64,000 bases of DNA from Cokeromyces recurvatus. Taxonomy: Eukaryota; Mucoromycota; Mucoromycetes; Mucorales; Mucoraceae. The notes below the pieces were generated by a model, which worked only from the letters and a program-made list of their open reading frames with translations, was not told the origin of the DNA and made no database searches. The DNA is taken from NCBI RefSeq assembly GCF_025118155.1, contig NW_026251404.1, positions 124,001 through 188,000 on the forward strand, read 5' to 3'. Positions 23,171 to 35,217 of the stretch are shown piece after piece; position 1 is the stretch's first letter, and each line of letters starts with the position of its first letter. The position numbers and the translations under genes were made by a program.

Positions 23171-25633
23171 ATGCCAAGCATTGAATCAGATGCTATTATA
23201 CCACCACTTGGAGAAGACCATTCTCAAAATACAGTGCTAGATTTAGATAATGACTCATTAACATCTAGATCAACTGATTGTAAAGACATGTCAAACAACG
23301 AATCAAATCACAATAGAAGTAACTTGATAGAATAATGTCCTTTCTTTCTTTCTTTCTTTTTTTAAAATAATAATAATAATAATAATAATTAATGCCCATT
23401 ATATAGAATCAAGTGATGATAACGAACATATTGAGTATGTAGATTTATCATCATCTTTATCTTCATTCAATGAATCAGCATCTTATTTTGAAAAGCCTTT
23501 GCGTACACTTTCACAAGATACAATTTCGACAACACCTTCAATATCGGAAGAACAAGAAGTAAAAAACAAAGATAATGAAAGTCATAATCCTTTAAAGATC
23601 ATTACATCTGCTCTTGTATCAGGTAAAAAACCTGAAGTCAATCCGGTACCTATACCAACAAGAATAAACAATACAAGAGATGCTATCTACGAAACTACAG
23701 TGTCTCCTGGTACAACTACAACACATCATGTTCGTGAGAGTGTAGATAATGAATCGATTTCAAGTATATCTACAGCTAAATCTGTTTTTGCACTTTGGTC
23801 ACCCTTTCGTTCTTCTTTTACAACAAATAGCACATCATTGATTTCATCAAGGCGACCTTCCACAAAACAAAATTCGACTTCTTCAAGTATTAAAAGTATA
23901 TCTTCTAGACCTTCTGCTTCATTTGCTGCTCGACAGAAACGATTGTCTAGACCAACAAGCATTATATCTCCTTTACCAGGATTTCAGGAGGCTTTATTAG
24001 CACAAATGGAGCAATTAAATACAGAAAATACCAACGATCCTAAATCGAAAGCGATGAAGAATCTAAAGCGACAATCTATAAAACAAAGCCTTGTATCACA
24101 AAATAAAGGTGATGAGTATGATTGGGGTAAATGTTTATTCTATTTCTATTCTATCCTATAATACAATATGCGCATTTATTTATTTATTTTCTCTTTAAAG
24201 ATTTTTGGGCAGGCATAATGTGCGATTATCAAAATTTGAATAAAGTGAATAAGGACTTGATTAAACAGATTCGATTTGGCATACCTCCTTCTATTCGTGG
24301 TATGGTTTGGCAGCTATTAACTAAATCAAAGAATGAAGACCTAGTTTTAAAATACATGGAATTGTTAAAACTTCAAAGTCCATATGATAAAATGATTCAG
24401 CGAGATTTAGCACGCACTTTTCCTGGTCATACTTATTTTAAGGAGACAGATGGACAAGGGCAAGGAGGCCTTTATAACGTAGTTCGTGCTTACAGTTTAT
24501 ATGATAATGAAGTAGGATATTGTCAAGGATTAGCATTTATTGTTGGACCTATGTTGCTAAATGTAAGTTTGCATTAAGAAATTTTAATCTTTTCGTTACA
24601 CATATAATAATAATTTTTTTATATATAAAAGATGCCTGATGAAGATGCTTTTTGTTTACTTGTACAGTTAATGAATAACAAATACGGTATTCGAGGTCAT
24701 TTTACACCAGAGATGGATGGATTACAGCTACGACTTTATCAATTTGACAATCTATTACAAGAATACCTTCCACATATCTCACGACATTTAAAAGAACAGG
24801 GCATCAATTCAACAATGTATGCTTCACAATGGTTTATGACTTTATTTGCCTACAAATTTCCCTTGGATCTAGTTTTCCGTATTTATGATGTTATCTTTAC
24901 TGAAGGTATTAGCTCCATATTTAAATTCGCTTTGGCTTTATTGAAACGAAATCAGACTGCGATCCTTGGGTTTGATTTTGAACATTTATTGGATTTCTTG
25001 AAAAATGGACTTTTTAAAGAATACAAGGTAGTCAATACACACACACACACACATGCAAAGTAGTATAAAGTACTAACAACAGATCTATTACTATAGGATG
25101 ATGATCGACGGTTCGTCCATGATGCCTGTGAGTTAGAAATTCCCCTTAAAAGATTAACTCAATTAGAAAAGGAACACAAATTACAATTACAAAAGGAATT
25201 AGTAGATGCTCAGTTAATAGATGAACTACAAAAATCAAATATCAAACTTGAAAAACAACTCAAATCACTCGAGACGAATGTAAGCACATTGAAACAAGAA
25301 CACCAAGATATAAATGGACAACTTAGTGAGACATTAAATCAATTAAATCTTATGAAAGAAGAAGGTAATTCACTTCGTACATTAGTATTAACATTACAAA
25401 ATGCAGTAAATACGTTACCAGAAAAGATTGAATCAAAAACAAAGGATGACTTTGAAAATCTTTGCGAGGAAAATGCTAGTTTAATAGGAAAGAACTCAGC
25501 TCTAGAAGACCAATTACAGAAGATGGAGACTAGTTTAATTGATTTTAAGATTCGATATGCACAGAGCGAAAATGAAAAAGAAGAGCTGCATAGAAAATTA
25601 TATGAGTTGAAAAAGAAATTGATGAGTTTTTAA
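23171..25633 (+). CDS. TBC-domain Rab GTPase-activating protein, GYP5/EVI5-like, 720 aa
   Basis: Exons 23171-23318, 23407-24126, 24201-24562, 24632-25027 and 25097-25633 join in phase to 720 residues. Residues 1-290 are Ser/Thr-rich and probably disordered. The TBC domain (about 310-530) has IRFGIPPSIRGMVWQLL, the arginine finger in RDLARTFPGH, and the glutamine finger in YDNEVGYCQGLAFIVGPMLL. It also has FRIYDVIFTEG. A long coiled coil follows (about 570-715, EKEHKLQLQKELVDAQ onward). This order is that of Gyp5/Gyl1 and EVI5 GAPs, which switch off Ypt1/Sec4-type Rabs in Golgi-to-surface transport. Both catalytic fingers are present, so it should be active. The precise Rab cannot be read. Confidence 0.93.
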
Positions 25634-25733
25634 CATAATAAACATAATGCATGAAATAATAGGAAAATTTATGAGCATATCTTTTCCCTTTTTTTTTTTT
25701 TTTTTTTTCGCTTGTGTATGTGTATATGTGTTT

Positions 25734-27245
25734 CTAAATTTCGTCCTGCAATCGAACAAGATTATCACGATGAATGACACATTCAGAATCAACATAACCC
25801 AAGATAGAAGCAATCTCCGTACTGCGACAATGCTTAATACGATTAATTTCGATACTTGGATAATTAACAAGGCCTTTACCGATAATAATATCTTTTGTTT
25901 CACCTTCTTTGGTCTTTTCACGAAGCACAATATTAACTGCTTGTTGAGCAACAAAATTACCTTCAACATCTACAATACCAGCGGCAAACAAACTACTTTT
26001 TAAACGAGGCTTTAATATAGCAGTAGCCGCACCTTCATCCACATAAATAACTCCTGCTGTATGCAATCCATATTGAATCCACCATTTACGATCTAACATT
26101 GGATTATTTTTAGCAATAAATCGAGTGTGAAGTGGATGTTCCTCTGTAAATTCGTCCGATGTTTTTCTATCGGCTTTAATGATGTTGATAATATTGTTAG
26201 GTTTTGAACCATTTGTTATAATTGTTGTTACACCAGCAGCAGTAGCAAGTTCTGCAGCAACTAATTTTGTTGCCATACCACCTGTACCAAGGGCCGAACC
26301 CATAGAAGCAACTGAAACTATAACAACCATTTTTTTTTTTTAGTTAATTAATGATGCATGCATGCAGGATATTTCATTCTCTCTTTTTTTTTTTTATTAC
26401 CTTGTTCTTTTAATTTGAGCATATCTTCACACACTGTTACAGGCTTTGCATTAGGATTTGTGCGAGGATTATCGGTATAAAGGCAGTCCACGTCTGTTAA
26501 CAAAAATAAATAATCGGCTTTGACCATACCTGCTATAATAGCCGATAAAGTATCATTGTCACCAAAACGAATACCTTGGGTTGAAATAGTATCATTTTCA
26601 TTTACAATTGGTACAACACCCATATCTAACAACTCTTCTACACAATTAACCGCATTAAGATATTGAGAACGCTTAATGATAATATATATATTAGTAAATA
26701 AAATCAAATAAAAAATATATATATATATATATATACATGTATATGTGTATACAGTTAAGAAAGGACTTACATCAGCAAGGTCATTTTTTGTTAGAAGAAT
26801 TTGTGCAACAGGTTGATGAAATTGACCAAATAAATCATCATATAAAGCCATTAAACGGCCTTGACCAACAGCAGCAACAGCCTACGCATATATAAATAAA
26901 TGATTAAATACTTTAAATACATCAAAATAGTAATACATATACATACATTCATATATATATATATATAATTGGTTTGTTTTTTTTTACCTGTCGAGCAGCT
27001 AGCTTAGAAGGCTTTTCGGCCATATTTAATCTACGTAAACCGGTACCAACTGCAGCACTTGTAACAAGAATTACTCGATGACCATAACTTCTTAAATTCA
27101 GAACGCTTTCTACTAAAGCTGAAAGGTTTGATAATAAAGGAAAATGTGTAACTTCATTACAGATGGAAGAGGTACCAATCTTGAGGACAATGGTAAGAGA
27201 CGATTTTGTAGGACGATGATTATTTTGATGATTCTTGTGAAGCAT
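25734..27245 (-). CDS. PRO1: Glutamate 5-kinase (gamma-glutamyl kinase) with PUA domain, 407 aa
   Basis: Exons 26988-27245, 26771-26881, 26401-26671 and 25734-26317 join in phase to 407 residues. The enzyme phosphorylates L-glutamate with ATP, the first step of proline synthesis. The amino-acid kinase domain shows [13 protein letters not shown] (phosphate loop), [48 protein letters not shown], the [20 protein letters not shown] lid and [19 protein letters not shown]. The C-terminal PUA domain begins near residue 300 (VYVDEGAA-like [13 protein letters not shown]) and is complete. It is convergent with the TBC gene, with only 100 bases between stops. Confidence 0.95.
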
Positions 27246-27716
27246 CTTGATTAATTTTAGATGAAATAATTATATTTTTTTTAAAAAAAAAGGCCCAAGT
27301 AACAGCTATTCATTTCTTTTTTTTTTTCTTCAGCTTCATTATTTCCTACTCCGCCATCACATTGTCATAGATTTTATAGATTCTAAGCTTTTTTTCTATT
27401 TAGTCCTTATTTACTAAGCCACGCATTTTTATTGGATTACTTTTTTGTGTTTCTAAGAAAAAAAAATAAAATAAAAAACTGCTGCCATCACGTTTTGTTT
27501 GTCTCAAATCAAAAGAACAACATGAAAAAAACATGGGTGTGGTAAATGTATGATGAGAAGAAAAAAGCCTCCAAGAAAAAATATATGAAATTGTTCGAAT
27601 CCTTAGTGAAAGGTATCAGATTAGAAAAAAAAAAAAAAGGATTTGATGTAGTATATAAAGATACAAGAAAATAATAATGCATATTCATATCTTTTTTCTA
27701 TTGTTTAATCATTATA
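27246..27716. other. Divergent promoter region
   Basis: Lies between PRO1 (minus) and the small surface-protein gene (plus). No gene seen; it contains T/A tracts and a TATA-like box near its right end. Confidence 0.5.
27652..27659 (+). promoter_or_regulatory. TATA-box-like element
   Basis: TATATAAA ends 58 bases before the ATG at 27717, a good distance for a TATA box, and the surrounding sequence is not itself an AT repeat. Confidence 0.45.
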
Positions 27717-28293
27717 ATGAATTTTAAATTTGCCGCTATCTTTGCTGTCATTCTTTCTATTCTTGGCAGTGTTGTTACACAAGGTATACCATCTATCATT
27801 TTTACTTTGCTTTCTCCAATGAAAGAACCTTATTCTTTTTTTTTTTTTTTTTTTTTTTGCAGCTCCTGCACTTTCCTCTCTTAGTAGCAAGTAAGATTAT
27901 ATATGTATACATATAAATCAACGCATAATTAAACAATTTACTTTTTTTAGGCTTGCATCCATTTCAGCTTCCATGTCTGATGGTCCCGCCAAGTCTACTC
28001 TGATGAACTCTGCTAGTTCTGCTTATAGTCGTATTTCTGCTGAACTTGCTGCCACTTCTACTGGTCAAATCAGTAGCATTACCAGTGCTCAAAGCTCTGC
28101 CAGCAGTGCCATGCAGTCTAATTCTAATGTTTTGAGCTCCTTGAGATCAGCTTCCTCTATTGCTCAAACAAGTACCGCAGCTGCTAATCATAATGCTGCA
28201 AACACATTGATGCCAATTGATAAATCTATGATCTATTTATTTTCTGCCTTGGTTATTATTTGTGCTACTAGTTTTGTTACAATGCTTGTTTAA
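27717..28293 (+). CDS. Small Ser/Ala-rich secreted or GPI-anchored protein, 145 aa
   Basis: Exons 27717-27783, 27863-27890 (28 nt) and 27951-28293 join in phase to 145 residues. The N-terminus MNFKFAAIFAVILSILGSVV is a clear signal peptide. The body is rich in Ser, Ala and Thr (SASSAYSRISAELAATSTGQ and similar), as in O-mannosylated fungal wall proteins. The last 20 residues (MIYLFSALVIICATSFVTML) are hydrophobic and end the protein, fitting a GPI-anchor signal or a membrane anchor, with N-A-A-N upstream as a possible anchor site. Codon use is less AT-biased (GCC, TCC, ACC) than in neighbours, suggesting high expression. Probably a structural cell-wall or plasma-membrane protein. Confidence 0.8.
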
Positions 28294-28873
28294 AGTATAT
28301 AATTGTGTCTTGTATTTCTTTTTTTCTCAAAAGAAAAAAAAAAGATTCAATTACTAATAAAATCCAATATATTGAGGTATGCCATAAGAAGTTTTGTGTG
28401 TATGTGTGTGTGTGTTTAATATACTGTTTAGTACAATATGATAAGAGAATTTTCTACTTTTAGAAGAATGTTTGTTATTGTATTGACAGATATTTTTTTT
28501 ACTTGATTTAATTTCATTTTTTTTACGCACAAATACATCATAATTTACAACTGCTTTATAGGTCCGCCAGCAAATATTAAAATAATAGAAAAGCATGCAT
28601 TGGGCAGATATTGTTTAGTAATTAGCTTCCGCAAATCCCCTTATAATACGCCCCCCGGTGTTTCATTTCCTTCACTTGAAACAAATAGATAGTTTTACTT
28701 TTTATAGACATTTTATTGTTTTTTTTAAAAAAAAAAAAAAAAAAGAAAGAAATATTCTCCTTTTTTTTTTTCTAATATCTATATATCTACATATCTATAT
28801 ATTTATATATCTATATATCTATATACCTATATATATAAAACATATATATTTATATATCTACTCCTATACTATC
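28294..28873. other. Intergenic region with (TATATC)-type repeats
   Basis: No gene seen. It contains a (GT)n run near 28396-28414, a poly(A) tract near 28728-28744 and a (TATATC/TATATA)n stretch at about 28780-28865, just upstream of the transporter start. Confidence 0.55.
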
Positions 28874-30470
28874 ATGGACACTAATCAACAGCATGAAGAG
28901 GATTTGGAAAGACCATCTTTAAAGAGAAGGCTTTCAACTTCCACTTTAGCAAACAGTATAAAATCACCACCTGCTCATTTTTATGCGCTTCGAATCCCAG
29001 ATGAACAAATTAATCAAATTAAGAATAAAGCTATTCGCGAGTTTTATAAGGTAACACACCTTTTTTTTTGAGGTGTAACCTGCCCTGTCTAATAATAATA
29101 ATAATTGATTACAAATATACATATTAGAATCAAAATGAAATTATTGATCGATTCGAAGCTGTTGATAGAGTGATTGAAGAAATCCAGAAACCTAGTTGTT
29201 ATGGATCGATGTCTACTGATAGTAGTTTGACAGAGACTAATTTAGAACAGAACAAAAATATGATAGATGAGGAAATGAATGTGGGTGTCCCATTATTGAC
29301 AAAACTATCAACAACGAATTCAAAAGTAACTACCTCTCCTACTTGGATCATTCATTTAGCTATCAATCTCTCCTTGGTTGCTAATATTGCATTATTTTTA
29401 ACAAAAGTATTACTGGCTATTGTTTCAGGATCAATGGCCATTTTGGCTTCTGCATTTGAAAGTTTCCTGGATATCTTAAGTAACGCAATTATCTTTATTA
29501 CAATGCGTTTAATTAGACAAAAAAATATATATGCTTATCCTGTAGGAAAGGTATGACCGCCCTATACGTAATAATGATGTATTTACACTAATATATATAT
29601 ATATATATATATATAGTCAAGAATGGAACCACTAGGAATCATTGTATTTGCAGTGGTTATTACAACTTCCTTCTCACAAGTATTGGTTTCATCCCTTGAA
29701 CGTTTAACAGAAGAAAGTACAAATATACCTCCTATTGATTTAAGCCCTGTAGCGCTGGCGTTATTAGGTGCTAATATTCTTATTAAAGGTCTTTTATGGA
29801 TTTGGTGTTTAACAATTAAAGGAAGCTCTAGTGTTCAAGCCTTAGCTCAAGATCATGAAAATGATGTTGTATTTAATATTGCAAGCACCATATTTCCTGT
29901 TCTTGGTAAAAAAAAAAAAAAAGCTTTATTCTTTATTATATCATACTATTTCTAATACTTTTCTTTATATATATTTTTATATATATTTATACATATTAGC
30001 TGTTTGGATTAAATTGCCTTGGCTAGATGCAGTCGGGGCTATTTTACTATCAGTTTATATCATCTATGAATGGATGATTGTATTATTTGAAAATATTCGT
30101 AGATTGACAGGTCAAGCTGCATGTGCTGATGATATCAAACAATTAACATATATGGCATATAGATTTTCTAGTAAAATTATTTCTATAGAAACTGTAAGTA
30201 ATTATTCTACATAAGAATAATAAAAATAATGTACTTACGTTATAATTTTAGGTAAGAGCCTATTATGTCGGTGATCGCTTATTAGTAGAAGTCGATATCA
30301 TATTACCACCAGAATGTAAATTACAAGATGCCCATGACGTAGGAGAAGCTTTACAAAATGCATTTGAAATGTTAGATAACGTTGAAAGAGCCTTTGTTCA
30401 TTTAGATTATACTCCAGAGCATCAAATCGAACATAGACGTGCTGTTGACACTAATGGTTTTGGTCAATAG
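28874..30470 (+). CDS. Cation diffusion facilitator (CDF) metal transporter, Mn-type, 433 aa
   Basis: Exons 28874-29050, 29128-29550, 29617-29905, 30000-30193 and 30252-30470 join in phase to 433 residues. Residues 1-140 are a cytosolic N-terminus. Six membrane segments follow, beginning near WIIHLAINLSLVANIALFLT. TM2 carries SGSMAILASAFESFLDILSN and TM5 carries AQDHENDVVFNIAS. The DxxxD pair in TM5 is the signature of manganese-type CDFs. In TM2 the usual first Asp of the pair is Glu (ESFLD). The C-terminal domain (VRAYYVGDRLLVEVDIILPP ... VERAFVHLDY) is the usual metallochaperone-like fold. CDF proteins move divalent metals out of the cytosol by proton antiport, often into vacuole or Golgi. 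Mn is the likeliest substrate by motif, but this is inference. Confidence 0.92.
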
Positions 30471-33258
30471 TATTCTCCTATGTGCGCACGTATATATATA
30501 TATATATAACATACTACTGCCACTATCACCTCTAGTTCTATTTTTATATATATTTATTTATAAATTTTTTCTTTTAAATCATTAATATCATCATTCATTG
30601 AAAGATACATGCATATTACCAAATAGCCTTTTCTTTTTTCTTTTTATTTAATTATAACCAATCTTAGTATAAATTTGAATTCAAAACAATATGCTATGAA
30701 CAGGCAAATTTCAACGGGAGATACGGTAGAAACCACCTTTTACAAACAGAATAGGATTAGAGTTTATCAAGTTTAAAGGAATAAGTCTTGATATATAATT
30801 TTGTGGTTGGTCTACTAGTTTACTTATTTATTGCAGGCAATTAAAACTTGAGTTGATATCTTTTTTTTTTTTTTATCAAAAATAAATTCCATTATCCAAG
30901 TTAAAGTATTATATATTTTTATTAAACTATATCTTCTATGAGTTACATTCTCTATTCCATGATCATGTTAGGTAAATTTTACCCCATATTTTTTAAATGG
31001 CTCCTAAAAGAAAAAAATAAAATAAAATAAGGAACATTATAACTTCAATAAATCAACCCCCAAGAGTTTTACCAATATGATACTTACCCTGAAGATAAAA
31101 AAAAAAAAAAAAAAACTTTCAGTTTGCTCATATTCATAGTGATCATAACAAGAGACACAATTAACACTGTAAATGGACACTTTTTTTTATAGAAACAAAA
31201 TTCTTAATTCAAACATAAATACATAACATTTTTATATACGTGTTTTATAGCCTGATTATGTGTTTATTAAATTCAGTAATCAGCAACCACATCTATTAGC
31301 AATTATTTTTTAAATATGAGTGTCTTCTTTGCAACAATTTTGTGAGGTACTAATAGAATCAAAGCCTTTTTTTTTTCATAAAACTAATTTGAGTAGCCTC
31401 TTGTAAGTTCTAATGCTCTCAGATTTTTTTGTAATAAACCATTCATTTACGCCAGGTATATCTGATCAGTTATGCTTTCTTTCTTTCTTTTTTTTTATGA
31501 TTAAAATTCGTTTATCGTATTCATATAGATCACTATATTATTTATAATAGTTGATAGTTCATAAACTTGGCGTTGTTGAATATGCTTATCTCAAGAGAGT
31601 AAGGACGAATTAAAAAAAAAGCCAAGCTTATTACAGAAGAAATAAAAATAGAACAAGATGCGTACATTGAACTTGTATAGGCATTTATTAATATTTGTTT
31701 ATTTTGTATAGGAATATAATAACGAAAACTACAGTTGGATTTAGCAAATAATAGGGAGGGAAAAAAACATGTTACTATATTTCTATCAGTAGAAAGATTA
31801 TCTGTAGTACTATTTAGCATATAGGCGTTTGTTTTAAATGCAAAAGATAGGAAAAGAGGAAACAGAAAAGACAAGTCTGTGAAAACTCTGTATATTAAAA
31901 GAAAAATAATACAAAAATTGTACCAAGAAAAAAATATTATGGAAAAATGACAAGGGCTATTTATATATATATTTATAAAAATATATATATATATATTCTT
32001 TGTAAGGTAAGTGATATTAATAGAAGTGTGATTTGGATAAGTGAATACTGATATAATAAAGCATTATGTGTCAATATTGTATTCGAATAATTCTGCTTGA
32101 AATAAGATATATTTTTATTCTCTATTCTCCCTGAGCCGCCACAGTTACAAATTATGATTTCCGGGGTAAGCAACGCGTTAATATTAATTCACAGTGAATA
32201 CTCCAGCTATAACAATAATACCGGTTATTTATATGCCACTATTATTATTATCATCCCCTAAGATGTTATTACATAATATTATAAATGTAATTAGATATAA
32301 CAGTCATAATCCTGTTTGAATTCTGTATTGAATTATTACTAGTGCTTGAACATTCTAACAATGATTGTTGTTAAAACTGAATGTTATAGAATGAATATTA
32401 CGCTGTAAAGTACAATACACTAGTTTTATTTGAATAACCTCTTTATTATGTAATAAATAATCGTTTATTTCTATTAACTTAGTTGTAAAGATGGCTACAA
32501 TCATAGCACACTGCTTAGAAAAAAAGAAAAAATTTCAACTGGTCCATTTCACTGCTTTTATTCACAGTCTAAAATGGATACTATCTCTCGTGAAGAAGCA
32601 AGCTGCATTTTTTATTGTAAAAAAAAAAAAAAAAAAAAAAAAATAATGAAGAGAATGTTAAAATCTGTTCTGAAAGAATAGCAAAGATGAAGGAAGCTGA
32701 AATTTGTTACAGAAGTAATCCAAATGAACCAGAGATTGTTTGTGAAGCACGAATATTTGGTGCCCCAAGTTTATTCAGCTTGTATAAATCAAAAGAAGAA
32801 ATTGGAAATATCAAAAATGCAAAGAGAGATGTCTTGTTCTGTAAGTAAAAATAAATTCGATAAACTAAATCATTGCTAACAATATTATAATATAGGCAAT
32901 GACGCACAAATTGTAAATTTCATAAAACTATGTATATCGACCGGAAATAGAATTTTCGTCTGACTCCCCGTACGAATTAGACTATGTGCATGATTCTAGG
33001 AGGCTGTTTGGACTTTTACGGAAAAATTTGACAAAAGTACACCTTTGGCATTTAGCCAATAGTTGAACAAAGCAAAACGTCAATTTTTTTTTTTTTTTAT
33101 CAGACGAATCAGAACGTAAAGTTGTAAAAAGAAACACAGAAAACCGAAAAGGTCAGAAGACGTTACTTAGATGTTTTGAGTAGCGGATATTATGGTAAAG
33201 CTTGTAAATGGTAATGCAAGATAATCGAAATAAATTAACTCTAATTCTGTAGTTGATC

Positions 33259-33262
<4 letters not shown>

Positions 33263-33321
<59 letters not shown>
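33263..33321. repeat. Poly(A) tract, 59 nt
   Basis: The longest homopolymer in the window, about 59 uninterrupted A. It directly precedes the first readable block of the decayed coding region. Confidence 0.9.
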
Positions 33322-33322
<1 letters not shown>

Positions 33323-34351
33323 ATTGTAAATATAATACCAAGACATCATGACTTCATAAACCAATTGAAGAATGATGGATATCAAATTGTTGGTTATTGC
33401 AGAAAGTCAAAAACACCAAGTAGCAATAGAGCAACTCTATTACAAAGAATGGTGAATATATTATGTTAAAAGTCACTTGTTGAAAAAGTTTTCATATCAC
33501 CTTACAGCAACGTAAAGAAAGGCTTTTTATGATCAAAATGTTATAGAACAAGCTCTGGATATAAGCATAAGTAATATTATAAAAGATAAATTACATAATT
33601 CAAGATAAACTATAAGCCTGAGTATAGAATAAAAGATATCATATCTTACTGTATGTAACACCTTATAAATAATATAATATAAACGCTATTGACATCTAAT
33701 CAACTAAACGCGTCAACTAAATAAGATATCGCGTCAGTTTTGAATATTTATTTTTATAAGCTTAATAAAGGATTCAGGTCGTCTTCGATCCAATATAATA
33801 AAAATATAAAAGACATCAGGAACCTATGCATGCTCAGATCAAACAATTTAAATCTTAAATCAGATTATTATAACGCGCAATAGATAATCCATAGAAATCA
33901 GTAGCTTGAATCAACACAATGTATATCTAAATACTAACACTGTTTCATGACTTATCCTTTTTTTTTCTTGTTATTTCTATCTCTTTGATTCACGATTCAT
34001 TAGCATAAATACAAGTAGTTGTTTAGACACGAAATAGTCTTTATATCATTCTTTTTACATTGAGTAAACAGTTTCAAACTATACTTCCTTTTGTTCTCTT
34101 TCCTTTCTTCTTCTTTAAATCATATCATCACACAAAATACTTAATTATCGGAATTAGGCCAAGTTGTTGGAAACACTCAGGGTAAAAAACTAAATAATAT
34201 AGGATCAATCAAATTTTGGAAAAGCAATTATTCTGTAGACTTTTTAACTTTTATTCAAGAAAATGATAAAGCTTGTGTGGTGATGGTATTAGATTATGCA
34301 GGATTTACGACCAATATGAGTGATTTGAAGACGAGTAAACAAATAATATGA
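33322..34351 (+). pseudogene. Decayed copy of a multi-copy GYxRKS-domain family
   Basis: Three blocks read in the same order as a family I associate with Mucorales genomes. The first is HHDFINQLKNDGYQIVGYCR then KSKTPSSNRATLLQRMVN (about 33336-33455). The second, after an in-frame stop, is KSLVEKVFISPYSN (about 33476-33518). The third, after further breaks, is VDFLTFIQENDKACVVMVLD then YAGFTTNMSDLK (about 34237-34340). The GYxRKS start recalls the N-terminal strand of serine recombinases (GYxRVS), though the link is not proven. At least one internal stop and gaps make this copy non-functional. Family recall is from memory and should be confirmed. Confidence 0.5.
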
Positions 34352-34357
34352 AGTCTA

Positions 34358-34358
<1 letters not shown>

Positions 34359-34390
<32 letters not shown>
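34359..34390. repeat. Poly(A) tract, about 32 nt
   Basis: It lies a few bases after the last readable block of the decayed coding region (34351), which would fit the 3' tail of a retroposed copy. Poly(A) runs are, however, frequent throughout this window. Confidence 0.8.
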
Positions 34391-34393
<3 letters not shown>

Positions 34394-35217
34394 GAACAAA
34401 CAATCTTGTAGAAACAATCCCAAATTACAAAAAATTATCATTGACTTGTATTTCTACGGAAATCATTTCAAAGTTTTTGACAGGGAGTAATTGTTGAATA
34501 ATGCGAAAGACTTGCAATTATTCAACTGTCGTCTTAATTACAAACAATGAAGCAAATAGGCGACTTTACTGATTTTAAAGTCATGATGACGACTCTCCGT
34601 GTCAATAAATCCATACTTTTATTTATTGAATTAAAGAGTTTTCTATCAAAACTGGGCTAATACTATATCTCTTGTATTTTAAAGGCTCAGAATCAATCCT
34701 TTCGTTACAAAGTAACATAGGCTGCATGGGATTATTGTCGTAGCAAACGTCGACATCTTCAAAACTTTCCATTCTTTTCAAAAACTTTTTCACGTTAGAT
34801 TCGGTGTATTTATGGCAAAAAAATAAATAAATATTGCCTGTTCTCTGGTTATATTCTTGGTCATTAGTTAGCAACCTACGTTGATTAGGGTTGATATTAT
34901 TAGAGAAAAATGGACAGGTTGAAAAAAAAAAAATTGGGAACTCATAAGAAATCGTCTGATATTAAAAATAATTTTTGCCCAATAAAAAAAGCAAATCGTC
35001 TGAAATCAAAATTGAGAAACTACCACTACTGCAAGCACATTTTAATCCCCGAAAATTGGCTGCTTTTCAACGTGAATACTACTTTATTTTTTTTTTTTTT
35101 TTTTTTTGTAAAAAAAAGGAGAATTTAAAATATTCTTTTTCTTTTCTTTTTTAATACAATTTATATAATCTTTCTATTGCTTCTTCCTACCCAGTATCTT
35201 TTTTAATAATATTTATT

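Larger units (their letters stand above)
30471..35217. other. Long region without an intact gene; decayed repeat DNA
   Basis: Nearly 5 kb. From 30471 to about 32450 I see only AT-rich sequence and chance frames. From about 32480 to 34400 there are interrupted coding-like stretches, including the remnant at 33322-34351 and an open stretch at 32648-32850 (CSERIAKMKEAEICYRSNPN) that ends at a stop. A minus-strand frame of 83 codons at 34623-34874 and a weak plus-strand one at 34910-35128 have no family match. Confidence 0.55.

Noticed and set aside
27592..27602. GTTCGAATCC, resembling a tRNA B box
   Set aside because: No A box, acceptor stem or cloverleaf can be formed with the AT-rich flanks.
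31542..31874. Minus-strand open frame of 110 codons
   Set aside because: Composition (Phe, Ser, Ile, Asn) is that of random AT-rich DNA; no motif, and no neighbouring exons.
34623..34874. Minus-strand open frame of 83 codons
   Set aside because: Balanced composition but no start context, splice partner or recognisable family; left as part of the decayed region.
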